Notes: generated from the letters alone by a model not told the origin. A stretch of DNA of 64,000 bases from a bacterium UBP11_UBA4055 (GCA_002382735.1 DFZN01000032.1:1-64000), one strand, 5' to 3'. Counted from the stretch's first letter, positions 8,885-17,752 are shown. Translations and numbers: made by a program.

Positions 8885-10432
8885 CTATTTTAAATAAAGC
8901 ATCCTTCCGTTAAAGCTCTGACCTGCCGAAACGATCCTGTAGAAATACACTCCGGATTCAAGACCGTCAAATTTCAAATTAAGCCTGTTATTACCTTTGT
9001 TAAGCTGACCTGTTTCAAATGCTCTGAACACCTGACCCGACTGATTGAATATTTTGACTGATGCAGGCGAACTTTTACGCAGGTTGAACTGAAGGATCGT
9101 TTCAGAATTGAACGGGTTCGGGTAATTCGATGCAATGCCGTGATCTGAAGCAACAGGCATAAATTCTATCGATGTTACCGTTCCGGGTATCCTCATAAGA
9201 TCTACCCATGCGGCATCGAGACCCGCATATCCGTACTCATATTTAAAATAATCCCACTCCAAGCTGTGTTTCCCCGCAGGAACTTCGTATTCGGCAAAAG
9301 TCCAACCGATCTCTCCCGACCATTTATTATCCGGAAGCTCGATCCATATATCATTAAGATAGAAGTCGAAACCGTCACTGTCATACTGCGATGATATCTT
9401 ATACGAAAAAGCCGCCGTATCAAGTCTGTCTGAAATAAAATCGATCCTTACCGCAGAATATGCAACTCTGCCTTCCTCTTCAGGCGCGGCGAGCTCATCT
9501 GATCTTAAAGAACCTGAGCCGTGAAAATAATCCTCTTTATTATAAGACCATCGTCCGTCTCCGGATAAATGAATGAAATTCTCAAAATTCTCCTCAATTT
9601 CAAAGCTGACTATCTGCGCATTGGATGGATAAGCCATTACTTTGAACGAGTCCGATGTCGTTTCCGTAGCTGTCGAGGCAGTTATGAATATCTCTTCGAT
9701 CCCTGTGTTCTCTCCCCTGCATAAAATTAGGTCAGAACCCGAAATAACAGCATCAACTACACTCTTATTTTCTTTTTTTGTGAGTGCGTAATTTATCGTT
9801 TCCGATGAGAGTGATTTGAATTTCTGACCCAGACCGATCATTTTTTCGTCTTCATCCATATACACCGATCCGAGATCCTCCACCTGATGAAGATCCCCGT
9901 AACCCGCCAGTGAAGATTCTATTGCGGCTCTGATATCTTCCTCTGTCATATAGCCGTATTGCGAGAAAACAAGTTTTGTATCCCTGCCGATTATGATAAG
10001 ATGCGGGTTCCCTCCCGTTCCGGAGAACATCCGTAACTGATGTCCGAAGTCATTGTAATCGCATAGCGGATAATTTAAGCCCCCATCGTACAAATATCTC
10101 CAGAAATCTCCGTTCAGGTCTTTATAATTATAATCCGGATTAATACAGGCTCCGGCTATATATACTTTCCCCGCCGGTCCGTAATCCGTCCATATATTCC
10201 GAAGCGAAACTGCCTCGCTGAAACATGTACTTCAGCCCGGACCGAAAAAGCTTATGACAATAACTTTACTTGACGATATCAGCTCTTTTATACTCTGCTC
10301 GGAATATAAGATCGTCATATTGCTGTCCACATTCGAGTCCGTAAAGGAAATATCCCGCACAAAATCCCCTGCAATGTACTGGGAAAATAAAACTTTTAAG
10401 ACAAACAGCAACAACAATAAGAACTTCCTCAT
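8885..10432 (-). CDS. Secreted thioredoxin-like selenoprotein with UxxC motif and T9SS-type tail
   Basis: One 515-residue reading frame interrupted by a single in-frame UGA at 10234-10232 (residue 67). Upstream of the UGA come a strong AGGAGG ribosome site, an ATG, a signal peptide (MRKFLLLLLFVLKVLFS) and the redoxin strand VIVISFFGPG. The UGA is followed directly by STCFSEA, so the redox motif is U-S-T-C exactly where thioredoxins carry C-x-x-C. The frame then stays open for 448 codons: the rest of the redoxin domain, a jelly-roll-like domain (about 265-405; GEIGWTFAEYEVPAGKHSLEW region), and a C-terminal sorting tail beginning SNYPNPFNSETILQFN and ending GVYFYRI...LYLK. A SECIS-like hairpin follows the UGA. 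I read this as selenocysteine insertion in an exported thiol oxidoreductase. A nonsense mutation is the alternative, but its place at the catalytic residue argues against it. Confidence 0.85.
10191..10227 (-). promoter_or_regulatory. SECIS-like hairpin directly after the UGA codon
   Basis: On the minus-strand mRNA the stem AGCGA (10219-10215) pairs perfectly with UCGCU (10207-10203) around the 7-base loop GGCAGUU. Below it UUC (10222-10220) pairs with GAA (10199-10197) across a UCG bulge, and CAUGU (10227-10223) pairs with AUAUG (10195-10191) with one G-U pair and one bulged U. The loop begins 17 bases after the UGA and has G in its first two positions, both features of bacterial SECIS elements that bind SelB. 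Folding energy was not computed. Confidence 0.75.
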
Positions 10433-10549
10433 TTGAACCTCCTTTCGAATTGAAGTTAATAATACTTCTTCAAAATTTCAATGATTAATATTGCAATTCA
10501 GACTTCTGTGATTTATACTACTGAAAGTTGAAATAATTCGAGGCAGACC

Positions 10550-11431
10550 ATGAATAAATACGCTTTCATAGTTTTATCACTTCTTGCGGTAATATTATTT
10601 ATCCTGATGATAATATTCGAGTCAGGTGATAATGAAAATGTATCTTCCGTCACGAAGGACTCTGCGCGACGGCAAGCTGAACAAAAGGTTACTATGAGAG
10701 AACAGCCACCGACTTCGGTAAAAGAGTCAAGAGCTGTTTTTCAGAAAAGTGAAACATACACTTCAAAGGTTCCCGCTAACGGACTTGTCGCATATTATCC
10801 TTTTAACGGCAATGCCGACGATGCCAGCGGCAACGGGAATCACGGAACCGTACACGGTGCAACTCTGACAGAGGACAGGTTCGGTAATCCCAACAGTGCT
10901 TATTATTTTGACGGGATAGATGATGAAATAGCCATAAACAATCCGGATATACTTAACAACACAAAGGCTATAACTATAAATATTGTCTTCATGCTCAAAC
11001 AACAGCGCAGCCATTTTTCTCCGATCATATATAAAGGTGAAACTAAATTCGACAGCAATAATCAACCAATTAATGAGAGAACTTTTTCATTCTGGATAAC
11101 AAAATTCGGAGAACTTCATCTCGCCGGAGCCGACCATATTGGCCAGCAGCACCTGAACATTCCGAGAAATTTCGTAAAACCTGGAGTGTGGTATAACTAC
11201 ACTGGAGTGATAGACAGAAACAAAGGAAAAATATTTTCCTACATTGACGGCCATCAGATTGCTCAGGACAATATAAGAACAAATGAACCTGTAAGAAATT
11301 CCAATCCTGTACTGATCGCTACTACGAGAGAGAGAAACGACAGGTTTACTAATTTTAACGGTGTCATTGACGAGATCAGATTTTTTGATAGGGCTCTAGA
11401 CCATTCTGAGATCATTAATCTCAATAAATGA
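10550..11431 (+). CDS. Membrane-anchored LamG (concanavalin-like) domain protein
   Basis: A 293-residue protein with an N-terminal hydrophobic anchor (about residues 5-24, AFIVLSLLAVILFILMIIF), a charged linker of about 60 residues and a C-terminal LamG/pentraxin-type jelly roll. The LamG marks are GLVAYYPFNGNADDASGNGNHG, given here as AYYPFNGNADDASGNGNHG, then YYFDGIDD, GVWYNYTGVID and the final FNGVIDEIRFFDRAL. Such domains bind sugars or other surface ligands outside the cytoplasm. No catalytic domain is present. It is transcribed alone, ends in a terminator-like hairpin, and converges on the four-gene membrane operon. Confidence 0.85.
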   Translation: MNKYAFIVLSLLAVILFILMIIFESGDNENVSSVTKDSARRQAEQKVTMREQPPTSVKESRAVFQKSETYTSKVPANGLVAYYPFNGNADDASGNGNHGTVHGATLTEDRFGNPNSAYYFDGIDDEIAINNPDILNNTKAITINIVFMLKQQRSHFSPIIYKGETKFDSNNQPINERTFSFWITKFGELHLAGADHIGQQHLNIPRNFVKPGVWYNYTGVIDRNKGKIFSYIDGHQIAQDNIRTNEPVRNSNPVLIATTRERNDRFTNFNGVIDEIRFFDRALDHSEIINLNK

Positions 11432-11457
11432 AAAAGACAGCTCAGGGCTGCCTTTTT
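11431..11457. terminator. Bidirectional terminator between LamG gene and membrane operon
   Basis: An 11-base-pair stem (AAAAAGACAGC at 11431-11441 with GCTGCCTTTTT at 11447-11457) encloses the loop TCAGG. The single A-C mismatch on the plus strand becomes a G-U pair on the minus strand, so the hairpin is better for the leftward operon, but both transcripts end with a U tract. Confidence 0.8.
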
Positions 11458-11461
11458 CATT

Positions 11462-12214
11462 CTATATGAAGCTCTCATCGTCGTGGAGCTTTTCCTTTTT
11501 GATGAATTTGAAGTAGATTATCAGATAGATTATGATGCCGATAGCAGCGAACATCGACTCGTATGGATGATCGACAAGAAGCAGTGCCCTGTCAATGAAA
11601 AGCGACACCCTTCCCATGACCGTCGAACCGAAAGCTGCGCCGAAGAAGACCATCATCACAACTATTCCGACGCGGGCGGTCTTGCCTAAAATACCTTTGT
11701 GCGGCTTTGAGAAATAGAAATAGATCAGCGCCGCGAATGTTCCGAACACCAGAACGATCCACTTGGTAGTATCGAAGAATGTACCCTGGTTAAGATCCAC
11801 CATCAGACTTGTACTTTGTTTAAGGACATTCTGGATAGTGATCGGTATTACATAACCGGCGACATAACCGAAGAAGAACCCGAAATAGTAGTTCGCCACC
11901 CACGCTCTCTTTCTCGAAAATCTGAAGAACATTGTTAGTGAAAGAAGGAACCACAGAACAGTTGTTATATCTGAAAAATGAAATTCTACCGTCATATCCT
12001 TTATTGGCATTATGAAAAACGGCCATATAATGTATTCCCATGATACGAGCCATCCGTAGCCTAATGAAATTCCTATGAAAATATTCTCGCCGATCTTATA
12101 CAAAGGATTGTCCTTGTATAAAAATGACATCATCATAAGAGTGGCAATAACCGGAGCCCAGTTCGAGAAAAAATCGTTAAGAAATATATTGTCTAAAAGC
12201 CCATTGAAATCCAT
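11462..12214 (-). CDS. Polytopic membrane protein, last gene of four-gene membrane operon
   Basis: A protein of about 250 residues with roughly seven or eight hydrophobic segments, among them APVIATLMMMSFLY, IFIGISLGYGWLVSW, TTVLWFLLSLTMFF, YYFGFFFGYVAGYVI and IGIIIYLIIYFKFI near the C-terminus. I do not recognise a characterised family. I use the ATG at 12214, which has AGAGG before it, rather than an upstream TTG. The start lies 2 bases from the stop of the preceding gene, so the pair is tightly coupled. Its job is probably as an integral subunit of whatever complex the four genes encode. Confidence 0.75.
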   Translation of the reverse strand: MDFNGLLDNIFLNDFFSNWAPVIATLMMMSFLYKDNPLYKIGENIFIGISLGYGWLVSWEYIIWPFFIMPIKDMTVEFHFSDITTVLWFLLSLTMFFRFSRKRAWVANYYFGFFFGYVAGYVIPITIQNVLKQSTSLMVDLNQGTFFDTTKWIVLVFGTFAALIYFYFSKPHKGILGKTARVGIVVMMVFFGAAFGSTVMGRVSLFIDRALLLVDHPYESMFAAIGIIIYLIIYFKFIKKEKLHDDESFI

Positions 12215-12215
12215 A

Positions 12216-13049
12216 TTAACCTCTCTTCTTTTTGTCAACAAAATAAACTATATTGCCCAGAATTACGAAACCGAAAATAACAAGATGCGACAGGGTTAGC
12301 GACGACATTCCTTTCGTAGCCGCACCATAATAATCAGCATTGTATTTTTCAGAAACGAGCTTTTCGTATTCTGCGGAACCTCTCAGACCGTTGCTCAAAC
12401 CTGCAAGCTGACCTGTCTGATAATAAGGGATAAAATCAGGACCCATTACTGCAGTCACAGCAAGACCGAGCCTGTAATTGAACCTCAGCTGCATGTTTAT
12501 GTGCGTGTAATGTATCGCAGATCCTGAAAGACCCAGTATATACTTGATATCTTTCAGCGTATTAACGCCTTCGAATACTTTCCCTTCCTTTCCGAAAGTG
12601 CCTTTGAAATCAACATCCATGTTGAAGATGATGACATCTGCTCCGACCGGAATGTACTCCATCTGCATGTAATCGAAACCTTCGCGCAGATGTGAGAATT
12701 CAGGTAGAGCGGTTATCTTTTTCACTGATTCTTTACCGAGATTTATTCCGTTTATCGTATGATAGTAGATGAAGACTTTAAGTTCTTTCTTGAAACAGTG
12801 CTTTACAAAAGCTTCAAAGAAAGGAATAAGCTCGGCCTTTGAGCTTGGATCGAAAGCGAAGTCGATAAGTATGGCGTCCCCTTTCTCAAAACTTTCTATC
12901 TCTTCAAAGATCGCATTTGTCTCTTTTGATATTGAAACCGGAAATTTTAAGAAATCAAGTCCCGGAAGCAAAGGTATCATTATAGATAAGAAGACAAGAA
13001 GATATATTATCCTTCTGTCTATTTTTTTTAATTTGTCATTAAAATTCAT
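12216..13049 (-). CDS. Bitopic membrane protein with alpha/beta extracytoplasmic domain, third gene of membrane operon
   Basis: A 277-residue protein with one hydrophobic segment near the N-terminus (about 13-30, IIYLLVFLSIMIPLLPG) and one at the C-terminus (about 250-270, LVIFGFVILGNIVYFV), with about 210 residues between them. The middle part alternates strands and helices (AILIDFAFDP, ELKVFIYYHT, GADVIIFNMDVDF), like a small Rossmann-type fold. I see no catalytic motif I can name. It is encoded between two polytopic subunits with gaps of 2 and about 20 bases, so it is probably one of their partners. Confidence 0.75.
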   Translation of the reverse strand: MNFNDKLKKIDRRIIYLLVFLSIMIPLLPGLDFLKFPVSISKETNAIFEEIESFEKGDAILIDFAFDPSSKAELIPFFEAFVKHCFKKELKVFIYYHTINGINLGKESVKKITALPEFSHLREGFDYMQMEYIPVGADVIIFNMDVDFKGTFGKEGKVFEGVNTLKDIKYILGLSGSAIHYTHINMQLRFNYRLGLAVTAVMGPDFIPYYQTGQLAGLSNGLRGSAEYEKLVSEKYNADYYGAATKGMSSLTLSHLVIFGFVILGNIVYFVDKKKRG

Positions 13050-13069
13050 AATTTTATTCCCGGGTTAAA

Positions 13070-13684
13070 TTAGTCCGACAGGTGCGATCTTTCAAGACCG
13101 AAGAATATTCTTATCATCATGGTGATAGATCCCAGATATCCTCCAAAAATGATCGCCCTCTTCCCTGCACTTGACGGCGCATCCATGATCCATTCCCCTA
13201 TGACCGGTATTTTATCCCACATAGCTTCTCCGAGAGTTATCTTGCTGAGCATGACAAGGATTGATGCGACAAGAAGAACACCAGACTCGACGGATTTAGC
13301 TTTAAACGATCTGTATGCCGCGGAAGCTATATAAAACGCCAGAAGTGAGAAAACCGTAGCCTGGAAAGGAACATAAACATTCATGAACATAGAGCTGAAC
13401 GGTGTACCCGAGGACATCCCTCTCTTAGCGCCCAGAAATATCATAAGAAGGATCATAGAGACCCTTAGTATTGCGTAGTATCGTTCGTTGTTGTATTTAA
13501 TCTTCGCATAATTCTGTCTCCCGACTGAATAGATTCCGACCATAACCCCGACTACTCCGCCGATTTTGAAACCATTGGCGAAGAACAGCTTGAGGTTTTC
13601 GTAGAACATACCTGCGATGAAGAATTCTGTGTACCACAGGATACCCGCGATCAGTCCGAGCAGTATTGGTATTTCCTTTTTCAT
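13070..13684 (-). CDS. Polytopic membrane protein, second gene of membrane operon
   Basis: A 204-residue protein with about six hydrophobic segments (ILLGLIAGILWYTEFFIAG, IGGVVGVMVGIYSVG, YAILRVSMILLMIFLGA, VPFQATVFSLLAFYIASAAY, GVLLVASILVMLS and AIIFGGYLGSITMMIRIFFG). No characterised family is recognised. The short loops suggest a purely membrane-embedded subunit. It sits 25 bases after the large signal-peptide protein and 20 bases before the bitopic protein, all on one strand, as one operon. Confidence 0.75.
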   Translation of the reverse strand: MKKEIPILLGLIAGILWYTEFFIAGMFYENLKLFFANGFKIGGVVGVMVGIYSVGRQNYAKIKYNNERYYAILRVSMILLMIFLGAKRGMSSGTPFSSMFMNVYVPFQATVFSLLAFYIASAAYRSFKAKSVESGVLLVASILVMLSKITLGEAMWDKIPVIGEWIMDAPSSAGKRAIIFGGYLGSITMMIRIFFGLERSHLSD

Positions 13685-13709
13685 AATTAATATCCTTAAC
13701 CTTTAATTA

Positions 13710-15560
13710 TCAGTGCGTGTCAAGCAGATCGGCTATAAATGTCCAGTCAGAATTTATAGTGAGCATGATTGTTCCGATCAGGAACAGAACTCCGAATATA
13801 ACCTTTCCGTAATCAGAGAGCTTAAGATTGGAAAGAACCTGAGCGTCTCTGGAAAGATAAGCCGCGGCAGCGTACAATTCTTCACCGATCAGTGTGTAGT
13901 CGCATGATGTGATGAAGAAAGGAAGCTGCGTTGCTTCAGTTGTACCGGCAACCTGAATTGCTCCCGCCGCAAAACCTGCTTCAGAGATCAGAAGTGATTC
14001 TGCTGCATAATAACCGAAGTGAAGAGCGGTGGCCGGTTTCTTTCTCGCTATAAGGCCAGACAGACCCGCAGCGAAAGCGAACTGGTCCTGTACCATAAAG
14101 AAGCAGTTGTCTTTTTTATGGTCTTCAGGGTAACCCGCATCAAGGAATCCGGAAGCTATCATCTCTTCCGCGACCTGCAAAACCATCGGATTATAGGCAG
14201 GATATATGATCTCTGCTTTGAACTCGGCAACCTTTTTTGCTACACTTCTCAAGATAAGCATACTGGCTATGGTCTGTGTATTTACAAAATCACCCAGTCC
14301 GGAATCATAAATGATAGGTTTACCCATCTCGGTCGCTCTTCCGACCGCATCGTCTATAGCATCAAGACCGGGTATCCTTCTTATATAAATAGAATCTTTC
14401 TTCTTTTTTACTGTCGTGAAAACATAGAAGAAAAGGATAAAGAAGAAAAAAGTCGATATCAGGATGTTCGTCCTGTATGTCCTGTATCCTTTTTCGACTT
14501 CAAATCTGAAATAATTCTTGAATTTTGTTACCAGATCGTTATAAAATTTAGCTTTGAGGATATTCTCGAAATAGACTTTAAGATCGGGGCTGTCTGTTCT
14601 GAGTTTCTGAACGAGGTCAAAATTCACATCATAGGAGCCCGGAGCAGTCAGAAATCCTCCGACTATTGCGGTAATCCTCGATACTTCGATCGAGTTGACC
14701 TTATCAATATTAACCTTTCTCGCTTCGACCCACTGGTTGTAATATTTTTTTTGAAGGTCTTTATCCCCGGCTTCAATGGCCTTGTTCTTTTCGGCATACA
14801 GTTCGTCAATATCATCCTGTATCTTTTGTTTGAACTCGGGTTCCTTTATCCTTACATAAGCTGCAAGATCCTCTGCTATTGCATCAAGACCGCCTTTGAT
14901 CGGGTCCTCTATGTATAGGAAGTAGAGTCTTTTGTCCGTGAACCTTGTGATCTCGCTGTAGATCGCATCAAGCATCTCATCAAATGATATACTGTATCTT
15001 CTGATATTTTTGTAAGAACTTCTGATCGCGTTTACCTCTTTTGAAATTGAGGATGCTTTCTCCTTCACAAGGGCTTCTTCGATCACTTTGATCTTGTCAA
15101 AATCTGATTTCTCAAGGTATCCCAAAAGAGCGGGGTTCTTCTGTTCTCCCGCAAGTTCTTTATCAACTCTCTCAAGATCAACTCTGATCAGATTCTTCAA
15201 TAATTCAGAAATCTCCGAATTAATGAGTTTTTTGTAATTCTCCCTGAGTACCTGAAGATCCTTTTGGTTCGATTCATCGGGATCTTTGCCTGTTGCGTAA
15301 TAATTATCGGCATACGATTTGATCCTCGGCATAAGGATGTCGTAATCCCTTTTCACATCCCAGCTCTCGTAGATCTTCATCAGATCCTCAGCGGCCTGCT
15401 TACAGAGAAGTTCCTCGTCTGAGAGAACTTTTACCTCTTCTGCTACAGCTGCCGAGTCTGCGGCAGCAACAGAATCCGGAACTGCTTCCGTTACAGGATC
15501 CTGAGCGCACAGATATAAGGCTGAGAAAAGGATGGAGAGTGTCGTTAGAATTTTCTTCAT
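13710..15560 (-). CDS. Large DUF6754-like subunit, first gene of four-gene membrane operon
   Basis: About 616 residues. It starts with a signal peptide (MKKILTTLSILFSALYLCA), then an Ala/Asp/Val-rich linker, then about 320 charged, mainly helical residues that should be outside the cytoplasm. A transmembrane segment at about 368-388 (ILISTFFFFILFFYVFTTV) follows. The next 200 residues begin RRIPGLDAIDDAVGRATEMG and contain GDFVNTQTIASMLIL and CFFMVQDQFAFAAG, which I associate with the uncharacterised DUF6754 family, and a last membrane segment ends the protein (about 588-610). The ATG at 15560 after AAAGGTG is preferred to a GTG two codons upstream. Function is unknown; the arrangement suggests the main scaffold of a membrane complex. 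Confidence 0.75.
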   Translation of the reverse strand: MKKILTTLSILFSALYLCAQDPVTEAVPDSVAAADSAAVAEEVKVLSDEELLCKQAAEDLMKIYESWDVKRDYDILMPRIKSYADNYYATGKDPDESNQKDLQVLRENYKKLINSEISELLKNLIRVDLERVDKELAGEQKNPALLGYLEKSDFDKIKVIEEALVKEKASSISKEVNAIRSSYKNIRRYSISFDEMLDAIYSEITRFTDKRLYFLYIEDPIKGGLDAIAEDLAAYVRIKEPEFKQKIQDDIDELYAEKNKAIEAGDKDLQKKYYNQWVEARKVNIDKVNSIEVSRITAIVGGFLTAPGSYDVNFDLVQKLRTDSPDLKVYFENILKAKFYNDLVTKFKNYFRFEVEKGYRTYRTNILISTFFFFILFFYVFTTVKKKKDSIYIRRIPGLDAIDDAVGRATEMGKPIIYDSGLGDFVNTQTIASMLILRSVAKKVAEFKAEIIYPAYNPMVLQVAEEMIASGFLDAGYPEDHKKDNCFFMVQDQFAFAAGLSGLIARKKPATALHFGYYAAESLLISEAGFAAGAIQVAGTTEATQLPFFITSCDYTLIGEELYAAAAYLSRDAQVLSNLKLSDYGKVIFGVLFLIGTIMLTINSDWTFIADLLDTH

Positions 15561-15691
15561 AGGCACCTTTTCATTTTATTTATTTTAATTTTAGTTTTAA
15601 CCGAATTTTTCACTAACATCCGCTTCCCTTTTTAAGACAGACAAGGTATATAATGAAAAATATCCTTAAAATCAATACGAAATTTATTCAA

Positions 15692-16843
15692 TTATTGAGT
15701 TATTTTTATTCGATAAACGCTTATGATGTTGTCGTCTTCATTATAAACGAACAGCTTATCCCCTCTTAAGATCTTGACAAATCCGTCGTCATTGCTGTAG
15801 AATTCAGGATCGTTCCTGTTCAGATCGGACGTATTCAGATACACACCGTCCCTGTAAATATCGACCACAAAATTTGTTCTTTCCTTTTCATCGGTTTTTC
15901 TTGCACATTCAAGGAGAAGATACCCGTCATCATGCCAGAAAATATTCTCAACAGACTTTTTATACCTTAAAGTTGAAGCGTCGAATTCTCTCCATCTGAA
16001 ATCTCTTTCCGCTCTCTCCTTAAATTTCTGTCTTTCTAAGTCTGAATACATCACTTTGGCATAACTTTTCCTGATCTCTTCTATCTTTTTACCTTCGGAA
16101 TCGAATACATTTACGAGGATCTTGTCTTCGGTGTTCTCGGCGTAATAGATTTTTCCTCCTCCGGTAGTGAACTTGTTATCATGGTCCATAGGATTAAAAT
16201 TATTGCCGTCTATCTCGAACTGTTCTGAAACCATATCCGCGATCTTCTCGAACCTGCTGTCAAGAAGAGAAAAATTGATGCTCATAGTTCTGTTGCCCGG
16301 ACCGCCTCTCCCCCCACTGCCGAAAAGTACGCCTGCGAATTTTTCTTCAGTCACTTTCGATATATTTCTCGGAAAACCGTTGCCCCTTAAAGGTATGACA
16401 TCTTTGACATACGCTCCTTCATTATCGAAAATTATTACTTTTCTCTGCCTCATGTCCGTAACATAAACTGTATCGTTCGAAACAAGCACCTGTTCCGGCC
16501 TTGCCATCTCTCCGGGCCCCGTCCCTCTCTGTCCGAAGGTCTTTATCAGAGATCCTTCCGGGCTGAATTTGAACACGGTGCTTTTTCTTCTGTCGAGAAT
16601 GTAGATATAGCCTTTCTCATCAACTTCGATGGATGAAATTGTTCTTATTACCGCCGAAGTGTCCCCTGTATCTTCGTTCAGGTCGAATAAAAAATCAGTT
16701 TTTATATTCACATTCCTGTCTGAAGGCGCATTTCCGTTCTTGATTATCTTAACTCCGTCAACTACTTCTGTCTGTTCTTTTTTCGATCCGCACGAAATGA
16801 TCAGAAACGCTGCAGCTATCATGACCAGATATTTAAATTGCAT
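15692..16843 (-). CDS. Six-bladed beta-propeller (NHL-like) lipoprotein
   Basis: A 383-residue lipoprotein. The signal peptide ends in the lipobox LIISCG, with the acylated cysteine at about residue 18. The mature part is a 6-bladed beta-propeller of the kind common in Bacteroidota: blades with IYILDRRKSTVFKFSPEGSL, TFGQRGTGPGEMARPEQ and VYVTDMRQRKVIIFDNEG repeat the D..N..I..F...G pattern. Such proteins bind ligands or partners at the outer membrane or in the periplasm; no enzyme activity can be assigned. It is upstream of the four-gene membrane operon on the same strand but separated by about 130 bases, so co-transcription is uncertain. Confidence 0.85.
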   Translation of the reverse strand: MQFKYLVMIAAAFLIISCGSKKEQTEVVDGVKIIKNGNAPSDRNVNIKTDFLFDLNEDTGDTSAVIRTISSIEVDEKGYIYILDRRKSTVFKFSPEGSLIKTFGQRGTGPGEMARPEQVLVSNDTVYVTDMRQRKVIIFDNEGAYVKDVIPLRGNGFPRNISKVTEEKFAGVLFGSGGRGGPGNRTMSINFSLLDSRFEKIADMVSEQFEIDGNNFNPMDHDNKFTTGGGKIYYAENTEDKILVNVFDSEGKKIEEIRKSYAKVMYSDLERQKFKERAERDFRWREFDASTLRYKKSVENIFWHDDGYLLLECARKTDEKERTNFVVDIYRDGVYLNTSDLNRNDPEFYSNDDGFVKILRGDKLFVYNEDDNIISVYRIKITQ

Positions 16844-16985
16844 AAAGTTTCTCCCTCTTTTAAAAAGTTAACGGAATAAAACTCATTTTATTCTTGATTT
16901 CAATGACAAATTTCATCAAATTCGTTACTTAACCGGAAAAGGAGACAAAGACGGACTAATGGGAGCTATGGAATAAATAATACGG

Positions 16986-17033
16986 TTGACAATTTCAAAT
17001 TTTTTTATTAAATTATAGACAGTCTAGACAGTC
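16986..17033 (+). promoter_or_regulatory. Promoter and tandem operator repeats of the toxin-antitoxin operon
   Basis: TTGACA at 16986-16991 is a perfect -35 box. After a 17-base spacer comes TAAATT at 17009-17014. Two direct copies of TAGACAGTC abut each other at 17016-17024 and 17025-17033, covering the expected start of transcription. Phd-type antitoxins repress their own operons by binding repeats at this position, so these are the probable operator. A strong AGGAGGT ribosome site follows at about 17044-17050. Confidence 0.65.
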
Positions 17034-17054
17034 CATGAAAAATAGGAGGTACAG

Positions 17055-17318
17055 ATGACTCATGCAATTAAAAATCACTGGCAGCTCCAGGAAGCTAAAA
17101 ACAAGTTCAGCAGCCTTGTTGAACTTGCAGCTAACGAATGTCCTCAGATTGTCACGAAGCACGGTAAAGATACGGTAGTAGTTATTTCGATCGAAGATTA
17201 TAAAAAACTTTCAGGTCATAAAACAGGTCTTGTAAAATTTTTCAAAAACTCTCCGCTTGCCAAAGAGGAACTCGACCTTGAAAGAAGCAAAGAACAACCT
17301 CGCGAGATCGAATTATGA
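17055..17318 (+). CDS. Phd/YefM-family antitoxin
   Basis: An 87-residue antitoxin. The N-terminal Phd/YefM DNA-binding fold is seen as WQLQEAKNKFSSLVELA followed by PQIVTKHGKDTVVVISIEDYKKL. The C-terminal 30 residues are charged and probably disordered, the usual toxin-binding tail. It would neutralise the PIN toxin encoded next, whose start overlaps this stop by 4 bases, and repress the operon through the TAGACAGTC repeats upstream. Confidence 0.92.
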   Translation: MTHAIKNHWQLQEAKNKFSSLVELAANECPQIVTKHGKDTVVVISIEDYKKLSGHKTGLVKFFKNSPLAKEELDLERSKEQPREIEL

Positions 17319-17752
17319 ACTTTTTACTCGATACATGCGTCATTTCCGAGCTGATAAAAAAGGCTCCCGACAAAAATGTAATTGAATGGATCTCGAGAAC
17401 AGAGGAAGATTTGTTATATATTTCAGTTGTTACTGTCGGCGAGATAATAAAGGGGATCGAAAAGCTTTCGGACAGAGGCAGAAAAGCTGACCTGATAAAT
17501 TGGATCGAGCTTGACTTAAAAGAAAGATTTGAGAATAAGATCCTTCAGTTTGATCTAAATGCCGCAAAAGTCTGGGGTAAAGTTCAGGCACTTACGGAAA
17601 ATTCAGGCAGAACACTTCCCGCGATCGACGGAATTATAGCTTCGGTCGGAATTGCCAATGATATGACTGTTGTTACGCGAAATATTTCCGATATGAAAGA
17701 AAGCGGTGCTGCACTGTTTAATCCCTGGACAGGCGAATTATTTAATATATGA
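17315..17752 (+). CDS. vapC: PIN-domain ribonuclease toxin (VapC/FitB type)
   Basis: A 145-residue PIN-domain toxin, expected to be a magnesium-dependent RNase that cuts tRNA or other RNA when freed from its antitoxin. Acidic metal ligands are visible: Asp6 in FLLDTCVISELI, Glu in VVTVGEIIKGIEKL, Asp in AIDGIIASVGIAN, and the late Asp in VVTRNISDM. Length and motif order fit FitB-like VapC proteins. It looks intact. The pairing of a Phd-type antitoxin with a PIN toxin is a common hybrid. Confidence 0.92.
   Translation: MNFLLDTCVISELIKKAPDKNVIEWISRTEEDLLYISVVTVGEIIKGIEKLSDRGRKADLINWIELDLKERFENKILQFDLNAAKVWGKVQALTENSGRTLPAIDGIIASVGIANDMTVVTRNISDMKESGAALFNPWTGELFNI

Noticed and set aside
10094..10432. 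Reading the short frame with a signal peptide as a separate small gene or the whole locus as a pseudogene
   Set aside because: The downstream frame is the same, stays open without any other stop, and the UGA replaces a redox cysteine next to a SECIS-like hairpin.
14019..14918. Long rightward frame of 299 codons
   Set aside because: It lies wholly inside the opposite strand of the DUF6754-like gene and has no family resemblance or ribosome site.
16870..16972. Short frame ending in RYLTGKGDKDGLMGAME as a gene remnant
   Set aside because: No start, no recognisable family and too short to judge.
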